Origin: Hyaloraphidium curvatum
Taxonomy: Eukaryota > Monoblepharomycota > Hyaloraphidiomycetes > Hyaloraphidiales > Hyaloraphidiaceae
Direction: 5' to 3'
Assembly (NCBI GenBank): GCA_025558095.1
Contig: JAIVFI010000014.1
Coordinates: forward strand, 620,001-684,000
Length of the DNA stretch: 64,000 bases
The position numbers and the translations under genes were made by a program. The notes beneath the pieces are model-generated. The model worked only from the letters and a program-made list of their open reading frames with translations, did no database searches and was not told where the DNA came from. Within the stretch, counting starts at the first letter, position 1. Each line of letters starts with the position of its first letter. Below, piece after piece: positions 20,516 through 28,637 of this stretch.

Positions 20516-21652
20516 ATGCGCCGCCGCCGCTGGTCGCCTGTCGCCCTCCTCGCGGCCGCCGCGGCGCTGCTCCCCTTCCTCGTCGGTCCGCCGCGCCCGC
20601 CGCCGGCGCCGCCGCCCCCGCCGCGGGTGCCGTGCGGCCTGCGGGTGCTGCTGATCGCCTCGCCCCGCGGGAACAGGACCTACGGGAGCACCGTGATGCG
20701 CGGCCACATGGTCGCCGAGTCTCTGTCCCGCCTCGGCATCCCCGCCCGGGTGGCCTTCGAGAACGATCACTCCGTCTGGGAGGGGAACCTGCGCGGCACC
20801 GCCTGCGTGTTCCTGAAGCGCGCCCTGCGCGAACAGCTCGCCCACATGTGCCGCGGGAAGGGCGGCGCGGTGGTGCACGACGCGCTGGACGCGCTGCCGT
20901 GGTACCAGGAGCAGGGCGCGAAATGGGCCGACGCGGTGCTGGCCAACTCGGCGGCCCACGCGGCGTGGCTGAGGACCAAGGGCGCGAGGGAGGCCAGGGT
21001 GGCGTGGCACCACCACTCCAACGTCTTTGGCGTCAGACGGGACCCGGGGAGGCCGGTGAAGACGGTGTGCTTCACCGGCAGCCCGCTCAACGCGCTGCAG
21101 CCCGCGAAGGAGGCCGCGCTCTCGGCCGAGGCCCGCAAACACGGGCTGGAATACCGCTTCCTCCCCGTGCCCCTCGAGGTCGAATCCGGGGAGCCCGGGC
21201 CCCCCGACGATCCCTACAAGCAGCTCGTCGCCCTGCGGCCGCTGGCCGGGTGCGACGCGGGGCTGATCTGGCCGCGGGACGAGGACGTGTTCACGCTCAA
21301 GCTGAGGCCGGTGACGCGGTTGGTGACGTGGTGGTCGGTCGGCGTGCCGACGGTGTTCTTTCCCTACGCGCCGTACATGGAGGTGTCGGAGGGGATGCCG
21401 GTCAGGCTGGCCGCGAGCAGCGTGGAGGAGGTCGGGAAGCACCTCGGGTGGCTGGCGGACCCCAAGAACGCGGCCGAGGTGAAGGCGCTGGTGGACGAGC
21501 AGCTCGCGAGGGCGGAGAAGTTCACGGCGAACGCGCTGGCGCCGGCGTACGCGGGGGCGCTGTGCGGGATCATCGCGGGGCTGAACCGGACCGCTTCCCT
21601 GCCCGCGCGGGGCGATCCGGGTGCCGCGGCCGTCGCAAAGCAGGGTGCGTGA
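20516..21652 (+). CDS. Putative GT-B-type glycosyltransferase, signal-anchored
   Basis: Single exon, 378 residues. The N-terminal segment WSPVALLAAAAALLPFLV is an anchor, followed by a Pro-rich stem. The body starts with GLRVLLIASPRGNRTYGS and GHMVAESLSRLGIPARVAF, an N-terminal GT-B-like half, then ADAVLANSAAHAAWLR (a typical hinge-side helix), KTVCFTGSP and, late, LVTWWSVGVPTVFFPYAPYM, which resembles the C-terminal acceptor loop of GT-B enzymes. It is smaller than its neighbours and not their paralogue. Function as a transferase is likely but unproven. It shares a 69-bp divergent promoter with the gene at 18692-20446 and is convergent with the lyase gene. Confidence 0.6.
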   Translation: MRRRRWSPVALLAAAAALLPFLVGPPRPPPAPPPPPRVPCGLRVLLIASPRGNRTYGSTVMRGHMVAESLSRLGIPARVAFENDHSVWEGNLRGTACVFLKRALREQLAHMCRGKGGAVVHDALDALPWYQEQGAKWADAVLANSAAHAAWLRTKGAREARVAWHHHSNVFGVRRDPGRPVKTVCFTGSPLNALQPAKEAALSAEARKHGLEYRFLPVPLEVESGEPGPPDDPYKQLVALRPLAGCDAGLIWPRDEDVFTLKLRPVTRLVTWWSVGVPTVFFPYAPYMEVSEGMPVRLAASSVEEVGKHLGWLADPKNAAEVKALVDEQLARAEKFTANALAPAYAGALCGIIAGLNRTASLPARGDPGAAAVAKQGA

Positions 21653-21744
21653 GCGGTGTACGGCACAGACGGGGAACACGGTCGGATGCGAACGCGACGC
21701 AGCCCCGTCCGAGGCTCCGCGGTCCGGCCCTCCTCTGCGGGCAG

Positions 21745-23730
21745 CTACCCCCCCTCCCCACCCCCGTCCTCCCCCTCGCACTCCCCCGGCAGCGCCTCCT
21801 CCATCCTCACCGCATCATACAGCACCCCCGCCCTCCACCCGTCCCCCCTTAGCACCAATCCCACCTCGTTCCCTCCCACCCTCATCCTATCCGGGGGCAC
21901 GCACGCCTCCAGCCGCATGACGCTCCCCGCGACCCCATCGCGGTGCATCACCTGGTCCACCGGCAGGGGATACACGGCCAGCGGGTGCCCGTTGTGCAGG
22001 ACGGTGAGGTTGCCCCCGTTGCTGCCGCACAGCGCGACGCGGAGCACGGCGCCGCGCGCGGGGACCGAGGCGAGCTCGTACGCGACCGTGCGTGCGGTGG
22101 GGAGGGGGAGGCCCGAAGGGGAGAGGGAGATGGGGTGCGCGTAGGGCCAGTCCCTGTCGTGTTTCCCGCGGCCGACGTCGAACCGCACGCCGGAGGGGAA
22201 TGCGGCCGCGGCGCGGGCGTAGGCGCCCTGCACGAAATGCTGATCGGCGCCGAAAAACTCCCGCGCGGTGCGGTCGAACTCGCCGACCTGCCACAGGATC
22301 CGCCCCCCGCGCGGCGTCCACTCCAGCTCGCGCAGGTTGACCGCCTGCCCGAGGGAGAGGTTCAGCGCGGCGGGGAGGCGGTAATCCTCCGCCGTGCCGT
22401 CCGCCAGCGCGACCAGGCGGTAGCTGCCCGGCCTGACGTTCGCGATTTCGAAGGAGCCGACGGGGTCGGCGCGCGTCCAAAATTGGTACCCCGCCGCGTC
22501 GCGCTGCCAGTCGTCCGCGCGCGGCGGTACCAACCCGACCCACGCGCCCGATGCCGACAATTGGGGCAGGCGCGGGTCGGAGAGGAGGAGGCGGCCCCGC
22601 ACCGATGCGCGGGATGCCGCAGGGGGGTAAAGCGGGTCGTCCACCCAGGCAAAGGGCCACCCGGCCTTGAGCCCCGCGGCCATCCGCGCCGCGTCCCGCG
22701 CCTGCCTCTTATGCCGCCACCAGGCGGGGCCCCAACCCCCCTCGGTGAGGAGCACGGCGAACGGCCCGTAGGCTTTCGCCCATTTCTCGTCGCGCGCGAG
22801 GACGACGTGGCCGCCGCCGTAGTGCTCGCTGTGGAAGTAGTCCAGCAGCACCGGCCCCTCCCCCCGGCCCTCCCTGCTCCCAGCCGTGACGTTGGCCGCC
22901 GTGTTGCCCGGGCCCTTGCGGAAGTCCAGGTGGCCCGTGAGGTCCGTGCGGAGCGGGCCGCCGCCGAGGTACTCTGCCGACGGGTTGGCGATCCACGCCC
23001 CCGCGTGCAGGGACGGGCTGGTCCACCCCCACGCGTCCAGGGTGCCCAGCCGCGCCGAGTAGCGGTACTTGTGCTCCACGCGGCCGCGGAACGGGCCCGT
23101 GCGCAGGGTGCGCGCCTCGGGGAGGTCCGGCAGCGGCACGCCGAGGTCGAAGTCGCCCTGCGCCGGGACGGGCCCCGTGCGCTCGGCGTCGACGTGCAGG
23201 GCGGTGAAGTTGCGGTTGAGGAAGAGGTGGAAGCGCGACTCGGCGATGCGCAGCGCGGGGCCCTTGGGGGGGCGGCGCAGGGCGGCGCGGACAAAGAGGG
23301 CGTCGCTGCCGGGGCGCAGGGCGTAGGCGACGTCCAGCTGCAGGGCCAGCGAGCGGTTTGCGCGGAGGTCCGTTGTGCACGCGGCCTCCACGCCGCCCCC
23401 GGCGACCCTGCGGAGGCGGACCCTCCCCCGGCCCGCCCGTGCGGGGCGCGGCACCTCGTCCGGCCGGCCGACGTGCGCCGACACGCCGCCGCCGCGGGAG
23501 CCGAGCAGCTCCGCGCCTGTGAACGCGAGCGACACAAGCGCGCAGCCGGCCGCCGAGACGCGCGCGCGCACGCGGCCGTTGGAGAGCTCGGCGCGGCGGC
23601 CCTTCGAGTCCCCGCGGGCCGATACGCGCTCGGGGGGGCGTTCGCGGGACCACGGGAGGGCAAAGAACGCCACCAAACCGCAAAACAGCACGCATGCTGC
23701 GGCGATGCGGCGGCGGCGGGGCCGCGGCAT
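21745..23730 (-). CDS. Rhamnogalacturonan lyase, polysaccharide lyase family 4
   Basis: Single exon, 661 residues from the ATG at 23730-23728, which is followed by a good signal anchor (IAAACVLFCGLVAFFALPW); an ATG 30 codons upstream (23820) is possible but leaves the hydrophobic segment internal. The catalytic domain begins with LSNGRVRARVSAAG and contains LLDYFHSEHYGGGHVVLARD. A fibronectin-like domain follows (GSYRLVALADGTAEDYRL), then the third domain with ILWQVGEFDRTAREFFGAD and HDRDWPYAHP, the most diagnostic PL4 block. The family cleaves the rhamnose-galacturonate bond of rhamnogalacturonan I by beta-elimination. The presence beside glycosyltransferases suggests either digestion of plant or algal pectin or remodelling of the organism's own glycan; I cannot decide which. 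Confidence 0.88.
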   Translation of the reverse strand: MPRPRRRRIAAACVLFCGLVAFFALPWSRERPPERVSARGDSKGRRAELSNGRVRARVSAAGCALVSLAFTGAELLGSRGGGVSAHVGRPDEVPRPARAGRGRVRLRRVAGGGVEAACTTDLRANRSLALQLDVAYALRPGSDALFVRAALRRPPKGPALRIAESRFHLFLNRNFTALHVDAERTGPVPAQGDFDLGVPLPDLPEARTLRTGPFRGRVEHKYRYSARLGTLDAWGWTSPSLHAGAWIANPSAEYLGGGPLRTDLTGHLDFRKGPGNTAANVTAGSREGRGEGPVLLDYFHSEHYGGGHVVLARDEKWAKAYGPFAVLLTEGGWGPAWWRHKRQARDAARMAAGLKAGWPFAWVDDPLYPPAASRASVRGRLLLSDPRLPQLSASGAWVGLVPPRADDWQRDAAGYQFWTRADPVGSFEIANVRPGSYRLVALADGTAEDYRLPAALNLSLGQAVNLRELEWTPRGGRILWQVGEFDRTAREFFGADQHFVQGAYARAAAAFPSGVRFDVGRGKHDRDWPYAHPISLSPSGLPLPTARTVAYELASVPARGAVLRVALCGSNGGNLTVLHNGHPLAVYPLPVDQVMHRDGVAGSVMRLEACVPPDRMRVGGNEVGLVLRGDGWRAGVLYDAVRMEEALPGECEGEDGGGEGG

Positions 23731-24221
23731 GCTCGGCCGAAAGTGAATCCGCCCGGAAGTGTATTGACGAAGCGATGTAAACAATAAAGGGGGAGGTCGA
23801 TCCCCAGCAGGCATCCCCATCGTCCGATCCCGATCGGCACCGATCCGTCCTGCTCACGATGCAAGCAGGAGGATGTTGCGCCGGGGGAGGTCGCCTTCCT
23901 GCGGCGTGACCGTGATCGATCTCGGGGGACGGCCGGGCGCGAACCGCACGCAACGGCATCCGGGCGGGCCGATCGCCGCCGTCCCAGCGGGCAGCCGCAG
24001 CAGGGAGAGGGAGCAGGAGGCGAGCAGCAGCCGGTCCGCGGGTGCCGGATGGGCGATCCGCGCGAGGTTCGGCCGGCGGCGTAATTGTCTTTTGGTCCCT
24101 TCCCGGTTCCCGATAGTGCCTCGTCCCCCTCGTCCCCCGCCGCAGGCCGCCGCGCGACCGCTTCCCCGCCCGTGCAGCCCTCGAGCCCCGCTGCACCCGC
24201 GATGCGCGCCTGAGCCGGCCG
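23731..24221. promoter_or_regulatory. Divergent promoter region between the lyase and GT-like genes
   Basis: A 491-bp spacer with an AT-rich patch at 23745-23800 (contains GTAAACAATAAAGG) close to the lyase start, and a short repeat-like GCAGGAGGATG near 23864. The 24060-24200 part is Pro/Arg-rich in all frames and has no coding signal. Opposite start codons suggest shared regulatory sequence. Confidence 0.35.
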
Positions 24222-26057
24222 ATGCCGTTGCGGTCGCCCCTCCCCGACCCGCAAGCGATGCCGCCCTTTTGGCGGAAGCGCCGCGTGCTCCTCGCCGCCG
24301 CCGCGGTGCTCGCCATGCTGCGCCTGCGTGCCGAGGCTGGCGGCGGGCCGGGACCGGGCGGCACGGGCGCGATGGCCGCCGCGGACGCTCCCCCAAGGGA
24401 GGATCGGTCGGGTGCCGCGGTCTACGTCCTCTACCCGCACGGCCGCCACACCGCCTCCGGCGGCCCGTCCACCCTCCACCTGTGGCACTCGGCGGTGCTG
24501 GCCGCCGGCTTCCGCGGGGGCATGTTCGGCGCCAACCCCGAGGCCTACGGGCCGGAGTACTCCCCGCTGCGGCCGCTGCCGGACTGGCCGCCGCCCGATC
24601 TGGCCGAGGGGGACGTGGTGCTGTTCCCCGAGTACCTGGCAAAGGAGGACGGGTGGCTGCCCAGGATCGCCGCGATGAGGGGGCTGGGCGTGCGGACCGT
24701 CGCGCTGGTGCTCGGCGCGACGACGGACCCCCGCGAGCTGGCCGACCGGCTGCGCGGGTGGGCCGCCGCCGTCGCCGTGACCGACACCCTTGCCGCGGCG
24801 ATGGGCATGATGCGCGGCACCGTCGCCCGCCCGATGCTGCCCAGCGCCTACAGGGCCGCGGAGGAATGCTGGGCCGGCACGCTGGACTGCCCCGGCCGGC
24901 CGGGGGACTGCCGCCGCAAGCGCGACCTCGTGATCCTGGACAACGAGGAACCGCTGCTCCCCGACGCGGTGGTCGAGCGGATCCGCGCGCTGCGCAGCCC
25001 CCCCGTGGAGGTGATCCAGCTCCGGCCGTGGGGCGGCCGGCTGACGCAGCAGGCCCTGCGGTGCGCGCTGGCGGACGCCAAGGCGTTCGTGGACCACACG
25101 TTCCCGGGGCACGAGAGGGGGCCGTTCGAGGCCGCGATGATGGGCGCGGTGCCGGTGGTCCCCGACGGGCCCGTCGCGGGGCAGGATTTCAAGGTGGACA
25201 CGCCCGTGCCGGACGCCTACCGCGCCAAATTCTGGAAGGAGGACAACGTGTGGATCGCCCGCAGTGCCTCGGATTTCGCGGACGGCGGCGCGGTCGTGGA
25301 CGCCGTGGACCGCGCGCTGCGCGCCGTCGACACCGCCTCGTGGGGAGCAGGGAACCCCGTCCTCCGCAGGGCAAACGGCGTGCGCGCCGCGTGGCCCGCG
25401 GAATCCGCCGCGTGGCTGTCCAGCATCCGCCTCTTTGTCGCGATCGCCGTCCCCGCGGGCGGGGAAGCAGCGGCCGCCGCCTCGGCAGCGGCATGGATCG
25501 CGCACCACCGCCTCGCCACCGTCTTCCTCCTCCTCCCCTCCCCATCCTCCTTCCTCGCCTCCCCTGCGGCGGCGGCGCTGAACGCCTCCCTCCTCCTCGG
25601 CCCCTCGGTCGTCCCCCTTCCCCTGCGCACCGGAACCGAGTGGCCCGGCGCCCGCATCCCGGGGGGATCGACGGTGCTCCTCGCCCCCCCCGACGCGGTG
25701 CCGCTGTCCCGGGGGGTGGTGCAGAAGATCGAGGAGGCGCTGGAGGGGGCGGCCGAAACGGAGCTGCGCTGGCGGTGGGGACGGGCATCCGCACGGACGG
25801 CGCGGTGGGACCTGGCACCGTGCGGCCCGGGCGCCGGCGCGATCCTCGCCTTCCGCCTCGGCACCGCGCCCGTGCCCGCCGGCGCGATCGTCGCGCTGCC
25901 GCCCCCGATCGCGGCGCGGGAAGCGGGCGGCGGCCACGGCGGGGGAGCGCTGTTCGTCCGCGGGTCGGCGGCGTGCGCGGCGCGGGGGGAGGGCAAGGGG
26001 ACGCTGGCGGGGTGGATGCCGGAGGGGATGGGGGAGCTGCGAAGGTTGTTGGCGTGA
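24222..26057 (+). CDS. Unclassified GT-B-like glycosyltransferase, paralogue of 18692-20446
   Basis: Single exon, 611 residues (ATG 24222; a second ATG at 24258 precedes the anchor WRKRRVLLAAAAVLAML and would also work). It repeats the paralogue's order: VYVLYPHGRHTASGGPSTLH, FRGGMFGANPEAYGPEYSPL, GDVVLFPEYLAKEDG, KRDLVILDNEEPLLPD and FVDHTFPGHERGPFEAAMM followed by GAVPVVPDG. The conserved Glu in ERGPFEAA and the following GAVPVV strand fit a nucleotide-sugar binding site. The two genes face away from each other and enclose a third GT-like gene and the lyase, so an inverted duplication shaped this segment. No known CAZy family could be assigned. Confidence 0.7.
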   Translation: MPLRSPLPDPQAMPPFWRKRRVLLAAAAVLAMLRLRAEAGGGPGPGGTGAMAAADAPPREDRSGAAVYVLYPHGRHTASGGPSTLHLWHSAVLAAGFRGGMFGANPEAYGPEYSPLRPLPDWPPPDLAEGDVVLFPEYLAKEDGWLPRIAAMRGLGVRTVALVLGATTDPRELADRLRGWAAAVAVTDTLAAAMGMMRGTVARPMLPSAYRAAEECWAGTLDCPGRPGDCRRKRDLVILDNEEPLLPDAVVERIRALRSPPVEVIQLRPWGGRLTQQALRCALADAKAFVDHTFPGHERGPFEAAMMGAVPVVPDGPVAGQDFKVDTPVPDAYRAKFWKEDNVWIARSASDFADGGAVVDAVDRALRAVDTASWGAGNPVLRRANGVRAAWPAESAAWLSSIRLFVAIAVPAGGEAAAAASAAAWIAHHRLATVFLLLPSPSSFLASPAAAALNASLLLGPSVVPLPLRTGTEWPGARIPGGSTVLLAPPDAVPLSRGVVQKIEEALEGAAETELRWRWGRASARTARWDLAPCGPGAGAILAFRLGTAPVPAGAIVALPPPIAAREAGGGHGGGALFVRGSAACAARGEGKGTLAGWMPEGMGELRRLLA

Positions 26058-26440
26058 TGGCGCGGTGCCGGGGAGGCGCGCGGTGCGGCACGACCGTCCG
26101 GGGTGTTGTATATCGAGGGATGCTTCCCTGTTTATGGAGTTTACGTCTTGGGCCTGCTCGATCGGGGCCCGGCAAGCAAGAAGGAGCCGATTTGCAGGGA
26201 TTGACCCGTGTGACCCTGTGAACCCTGGTTCGGTCTGGTCTGGTTTTCCGCCGGCGTCGTACCACAAGAATAAACCGATGCCACTGGACCGATTAGGTTA
26301 GGATTGTCCGTCCCGGGTTCGGTGGAGGGACGCTGGGAGGCGGAGCTATAGGCTGGACGCAGCGCTGGACGAGGTGGTTTTTGCGCGTGTTGCGGCCGCG
26401 GCCAAATCAACACCGGCAGCGGAGGCGGGCGAGCCGGCCG
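26058..26440. other. Intergenic spacer before GT92 copy 4
   Basis: 383 bp, AT-richer than coding sequence between 26100 and 26310, with TTGTATATCGAGGG near 26105 as the only TATA-like element. No gene found. It separates two plus-strand transferase genes and should hold the promoter of GT92 copy 4. Confidence 0.4.
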
Positions 26441-27778
26441 ATGCGAAGGCGCGCGGCGCTGACGTGGACCGCCGTACTGGCGGGGGTGTGGCTACTGCGG
26501 CCGGTTCCGCGGGCGCCGGGGCCGGCGGGTCCGCCACGGATCCCGGGGGAAGGCGAGGTCGCCGTGCGGACACATAATTGGCAGCCGGTGCACGGCGCGG
26601 GGTGGACGCTGGTGGCCGCGTCGCTGGACGTGCTGGGCGGGATCGCGGTGCCGGGGAACGGGACGGGGACGGCGGGGGGCGGCGACGCGGCCGCGGTCGT
26701 CGAGCTGGCCTTCTTCCTCGCGGGGGGGGAGCCCCGCCGCAGCGAGCTGGTGCAGCTCGTTTCGGACGCCTTCGAGCGCCCGCCCGAGTTCGTGCTGGGC
26801 GACGGAGGGGCCGTGGGATCGGGGACCGCCGTCGCCCTCAAGCAGGAGATGCGCGACCTGGCGCGGCTGCTGTGCCCGCTCACCGCCGCCGGCCTGGAGC
26901 GGCTGCGGGGGATGGTCGGACGCCGGCTGGCGGTGCAAGTCGCGGACGGAGCGGGGTTCCGCGCCGCGTTCGACCTGGACGTCGTCGCGCTGGACCCCTC
27001 TGCCGCCGCGGGCAGGATCGTCCTGTGCACGCAGGTCCTGCGCAACCGCTCCGTGCTCGAGAACCGCGTGCCCGACGCCACTCGCATCTGGCTGGAGCAC
27101 CATTTCTCCAACGGGGCCGCGGACGCCGCGGTCGTGTACGACGTCGACGGCAGCTTCGCGCCCACCGCCGCCGCCCTCGTCGCACGCGGCCGCGACGTGA
27201 CCTACTTCCCGCGGTGGCACGGGATGCCCGTCCCCGCCCCCCCGGGAGGCATCCAGCAGGTCGCCGCGCTGCACCACTGCCTCGCCCTCGCCCGCGGGCG
27301 GGCCGAATGGGCGCTGCACCTCGACCCGGACGAGTACCTCGTCTGCCGGCGCGGGCACCCTCTCGCACGCATGCTGGGCGATCCCGCGCGGCCGGACGTC
27401 GTGCGGCTCGAGAGGGCCTTCTTCACGCACCCCGAGCCGGCGGCGGGGGGGGACTTCGCGCGGACGAGGTTCCCGGAGCTGTGCTGGCGCACGCCCAAGC
27501 CGCTCTTCCGCACCTCCACTGCCGCCTCGCCGGACGTGCACAGGCTGTTCTCCCTGCGCGCGTCGGCGGGGGGCGGGAAGCCGCGGGAGCTGCGCCCCGG
27601 CGCGGGGGCGGCGAGGGTGAACCACTACTTCGACATGGTGGCGTTCAGGAACAGGACGGACTGCCAGAGGAGCGAGGAGGAGGGGACGGGGTGGCCGGTG
27701 GTGGTGGAGGACGGGTGGGGGCCGCCGGGGGAGGAGTGCAGGCCGCCCCGGGCGGTCTCGGATGCTGCGGAGGGGTGA
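26441..27778 (+). CDS. GT92-like glycosyltransferase, copy 4 (complete)
   Basis: Single exon, 445 residues from the ATG at 26441. It has the same architecture as copies 1 and 3: anchor LTWTAVLAGVWLL, RTHNWQPVHGAGWTLVAASL, RNRSVLENRVPDATRIWLEHH, VVYDVDGSFAPTAAAL, YFPRWHGMPVPAP, QQVAALHHCLALARG and ALHLDPDEYLVC near residue 295, ending with VNHYFDMVAFRNRTDC. It lacks the flank repeats of copies 2 and 3 and is on the opposite strand, so it is an older duplicate. All catalytic blocks are intact. Confidence 0.8.
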   Translation: MRRRAALTWTAVLAGVWLLRPVPRAPGPAGPPRIPGEGEVAVRTHNWQPVHGAGWTLVAASLDVLGGIAVPGNGTGTAGGGDAAAVVELAFFLAGGEPRRSELVQLVSDAFERPPEFVLGDGGAVGSGTAVALKQEMRDLARLLCPLTAAGLERLRGMVGRRLAVQVADGAGFRAAFDLDVVALDPSAAAGRIVLCTQVLRNRSVLENRVPDATRIWLEHHFSNGAADAAVVYDVDGSFAPTAAALVARGRDVTYFPRWHGMPVPAPPGGIQQVAALHHCLALARGRAEWALHLDPDEYLVCRRGHPLARMLGDPARPDVVRLERAFFTHPEPAAGGDFARTRFPELCWRTPKPLFRTSTAASPDVHRLFSLRASAGGGKPRELRPGAGAARVNHYFDMVAFRNRTDCQRSEEEGTGWPVVVEDGWGPPGEECRPPRAVSDAAEG

Positions 27779-28637
27779 GGGGCGGGGCGGGTGCGTGCCC
27801 CGCGGATGTGGCAGGCTGGAAGCTGGTGCTCGGTAGTTTGTATTGCGATATTCATTGGTCACGCAAAATATGTGGATGCGAACGCCCGGCGTGGCAGCCA
27901 GACCGCGGCGCGATAAGCGAGGCGAAAGGCGGCCCCCATCCGGGCCCGCAAAGCAAGGGAGAAACCGCCGTTTTTTGCTATCTCTACGGTCCGTGGGATC
28001 CAAACCAAGGCATGTCATTGATTTGATTGTGAATGTTGGGCATCGCCCCGGGCGGCAGGGGTCTGGCCACGTCGCGACAATTGGATCGAGCTAGCCGGCC
28101 GCCACTCCACACCGTTACCGTATCAAAGCCGTCTGATTCGGTGATTGCGCCATCCGGACGGTTCCAATTGCACGTGTTTGAGGGGGCGCCGAATCAGGTG
28201 CGTGAGGCTGGGAGGCTGGCACAGTGCGAACCAGTTCAACCAATCGATTGGGCGGTTTCCATTTTGGGCCGACTTCCATCCCCCGCCTCCGCGCCCGTCA
28301 TCGCCGCGCGGGCCCCGGGCCACCGACAGCGACGCGCGCATGCCGCTCGCCCCGCGCGGAGTGCCGCCGAGGGAGCGCCGCTGCTGATTGCGCGGCCCGC
28401 GGGATCGCCCGCCCAAACAACGGCGCCATCGCCCGCGCGCAGCCACCGCGCCGCACGCCGCGCCGCACAGCGAATCGCGGTCGGCGCCGCTCTCCGCTGG
28501 CGCCGGCGCCGCCCGGCCGGGACACCCCGGCGGGCAAACACGGAGGCCAAACACGGACGGGCTAACACCCCAACAACAACGGGCCTAGCCGACGCCCGGG
28601 CACTCTAGGGCCCCTTCGCCCTATTTAAACAACGGAC
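27779..28637. other. 859-bp intergenic region, promoter of the GT49-like gene
   Basis: No gene supported. AT-richer at 27830-28260 with a perfect CCAAT palindrome (28240-28251), then very GC-rich Arg/Ala/Pro-coding shadow frames. A CTATTTAAAC element at 28621-28630 lies only a few bases before the ATG, so it is probably in the leader and not a working TATA box. Confidence 0.45.
28240..28251. promoter_or_regulatory. CCAATCGATTGG palindrome (two opposed CCAAT boxes)
   Basis: A perfect 12-bp palindrome with a CCAAT pentamer on each strand, followed directly by a GGCGG. CCAAT is the target of the conserved HAP/CBC (NF-Y) complex of fungi. It lies about 390 bp upstream of the GT49-like start codon. 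Binding is inference. Confidence 0.35.

Noticed and set aside
22362-26267. Minus-strand open frame of about 1300 codons
   Set aside because: It overlaps the rhamnogalacturonan lyase in another frame and a clear plus-strand glycosyltransferase gene. The translation is Pro/Arg/Ala/Gly-rich without motifs, as expected from codon-position GC bias.
28621-28630. CTATTTAAAC as TATA box
   Set aside because: It ends only about 8 bases before the ATG of the GT49-like gene, too close to drive initiation upstream of the start codon unless a downstream ATG is used.
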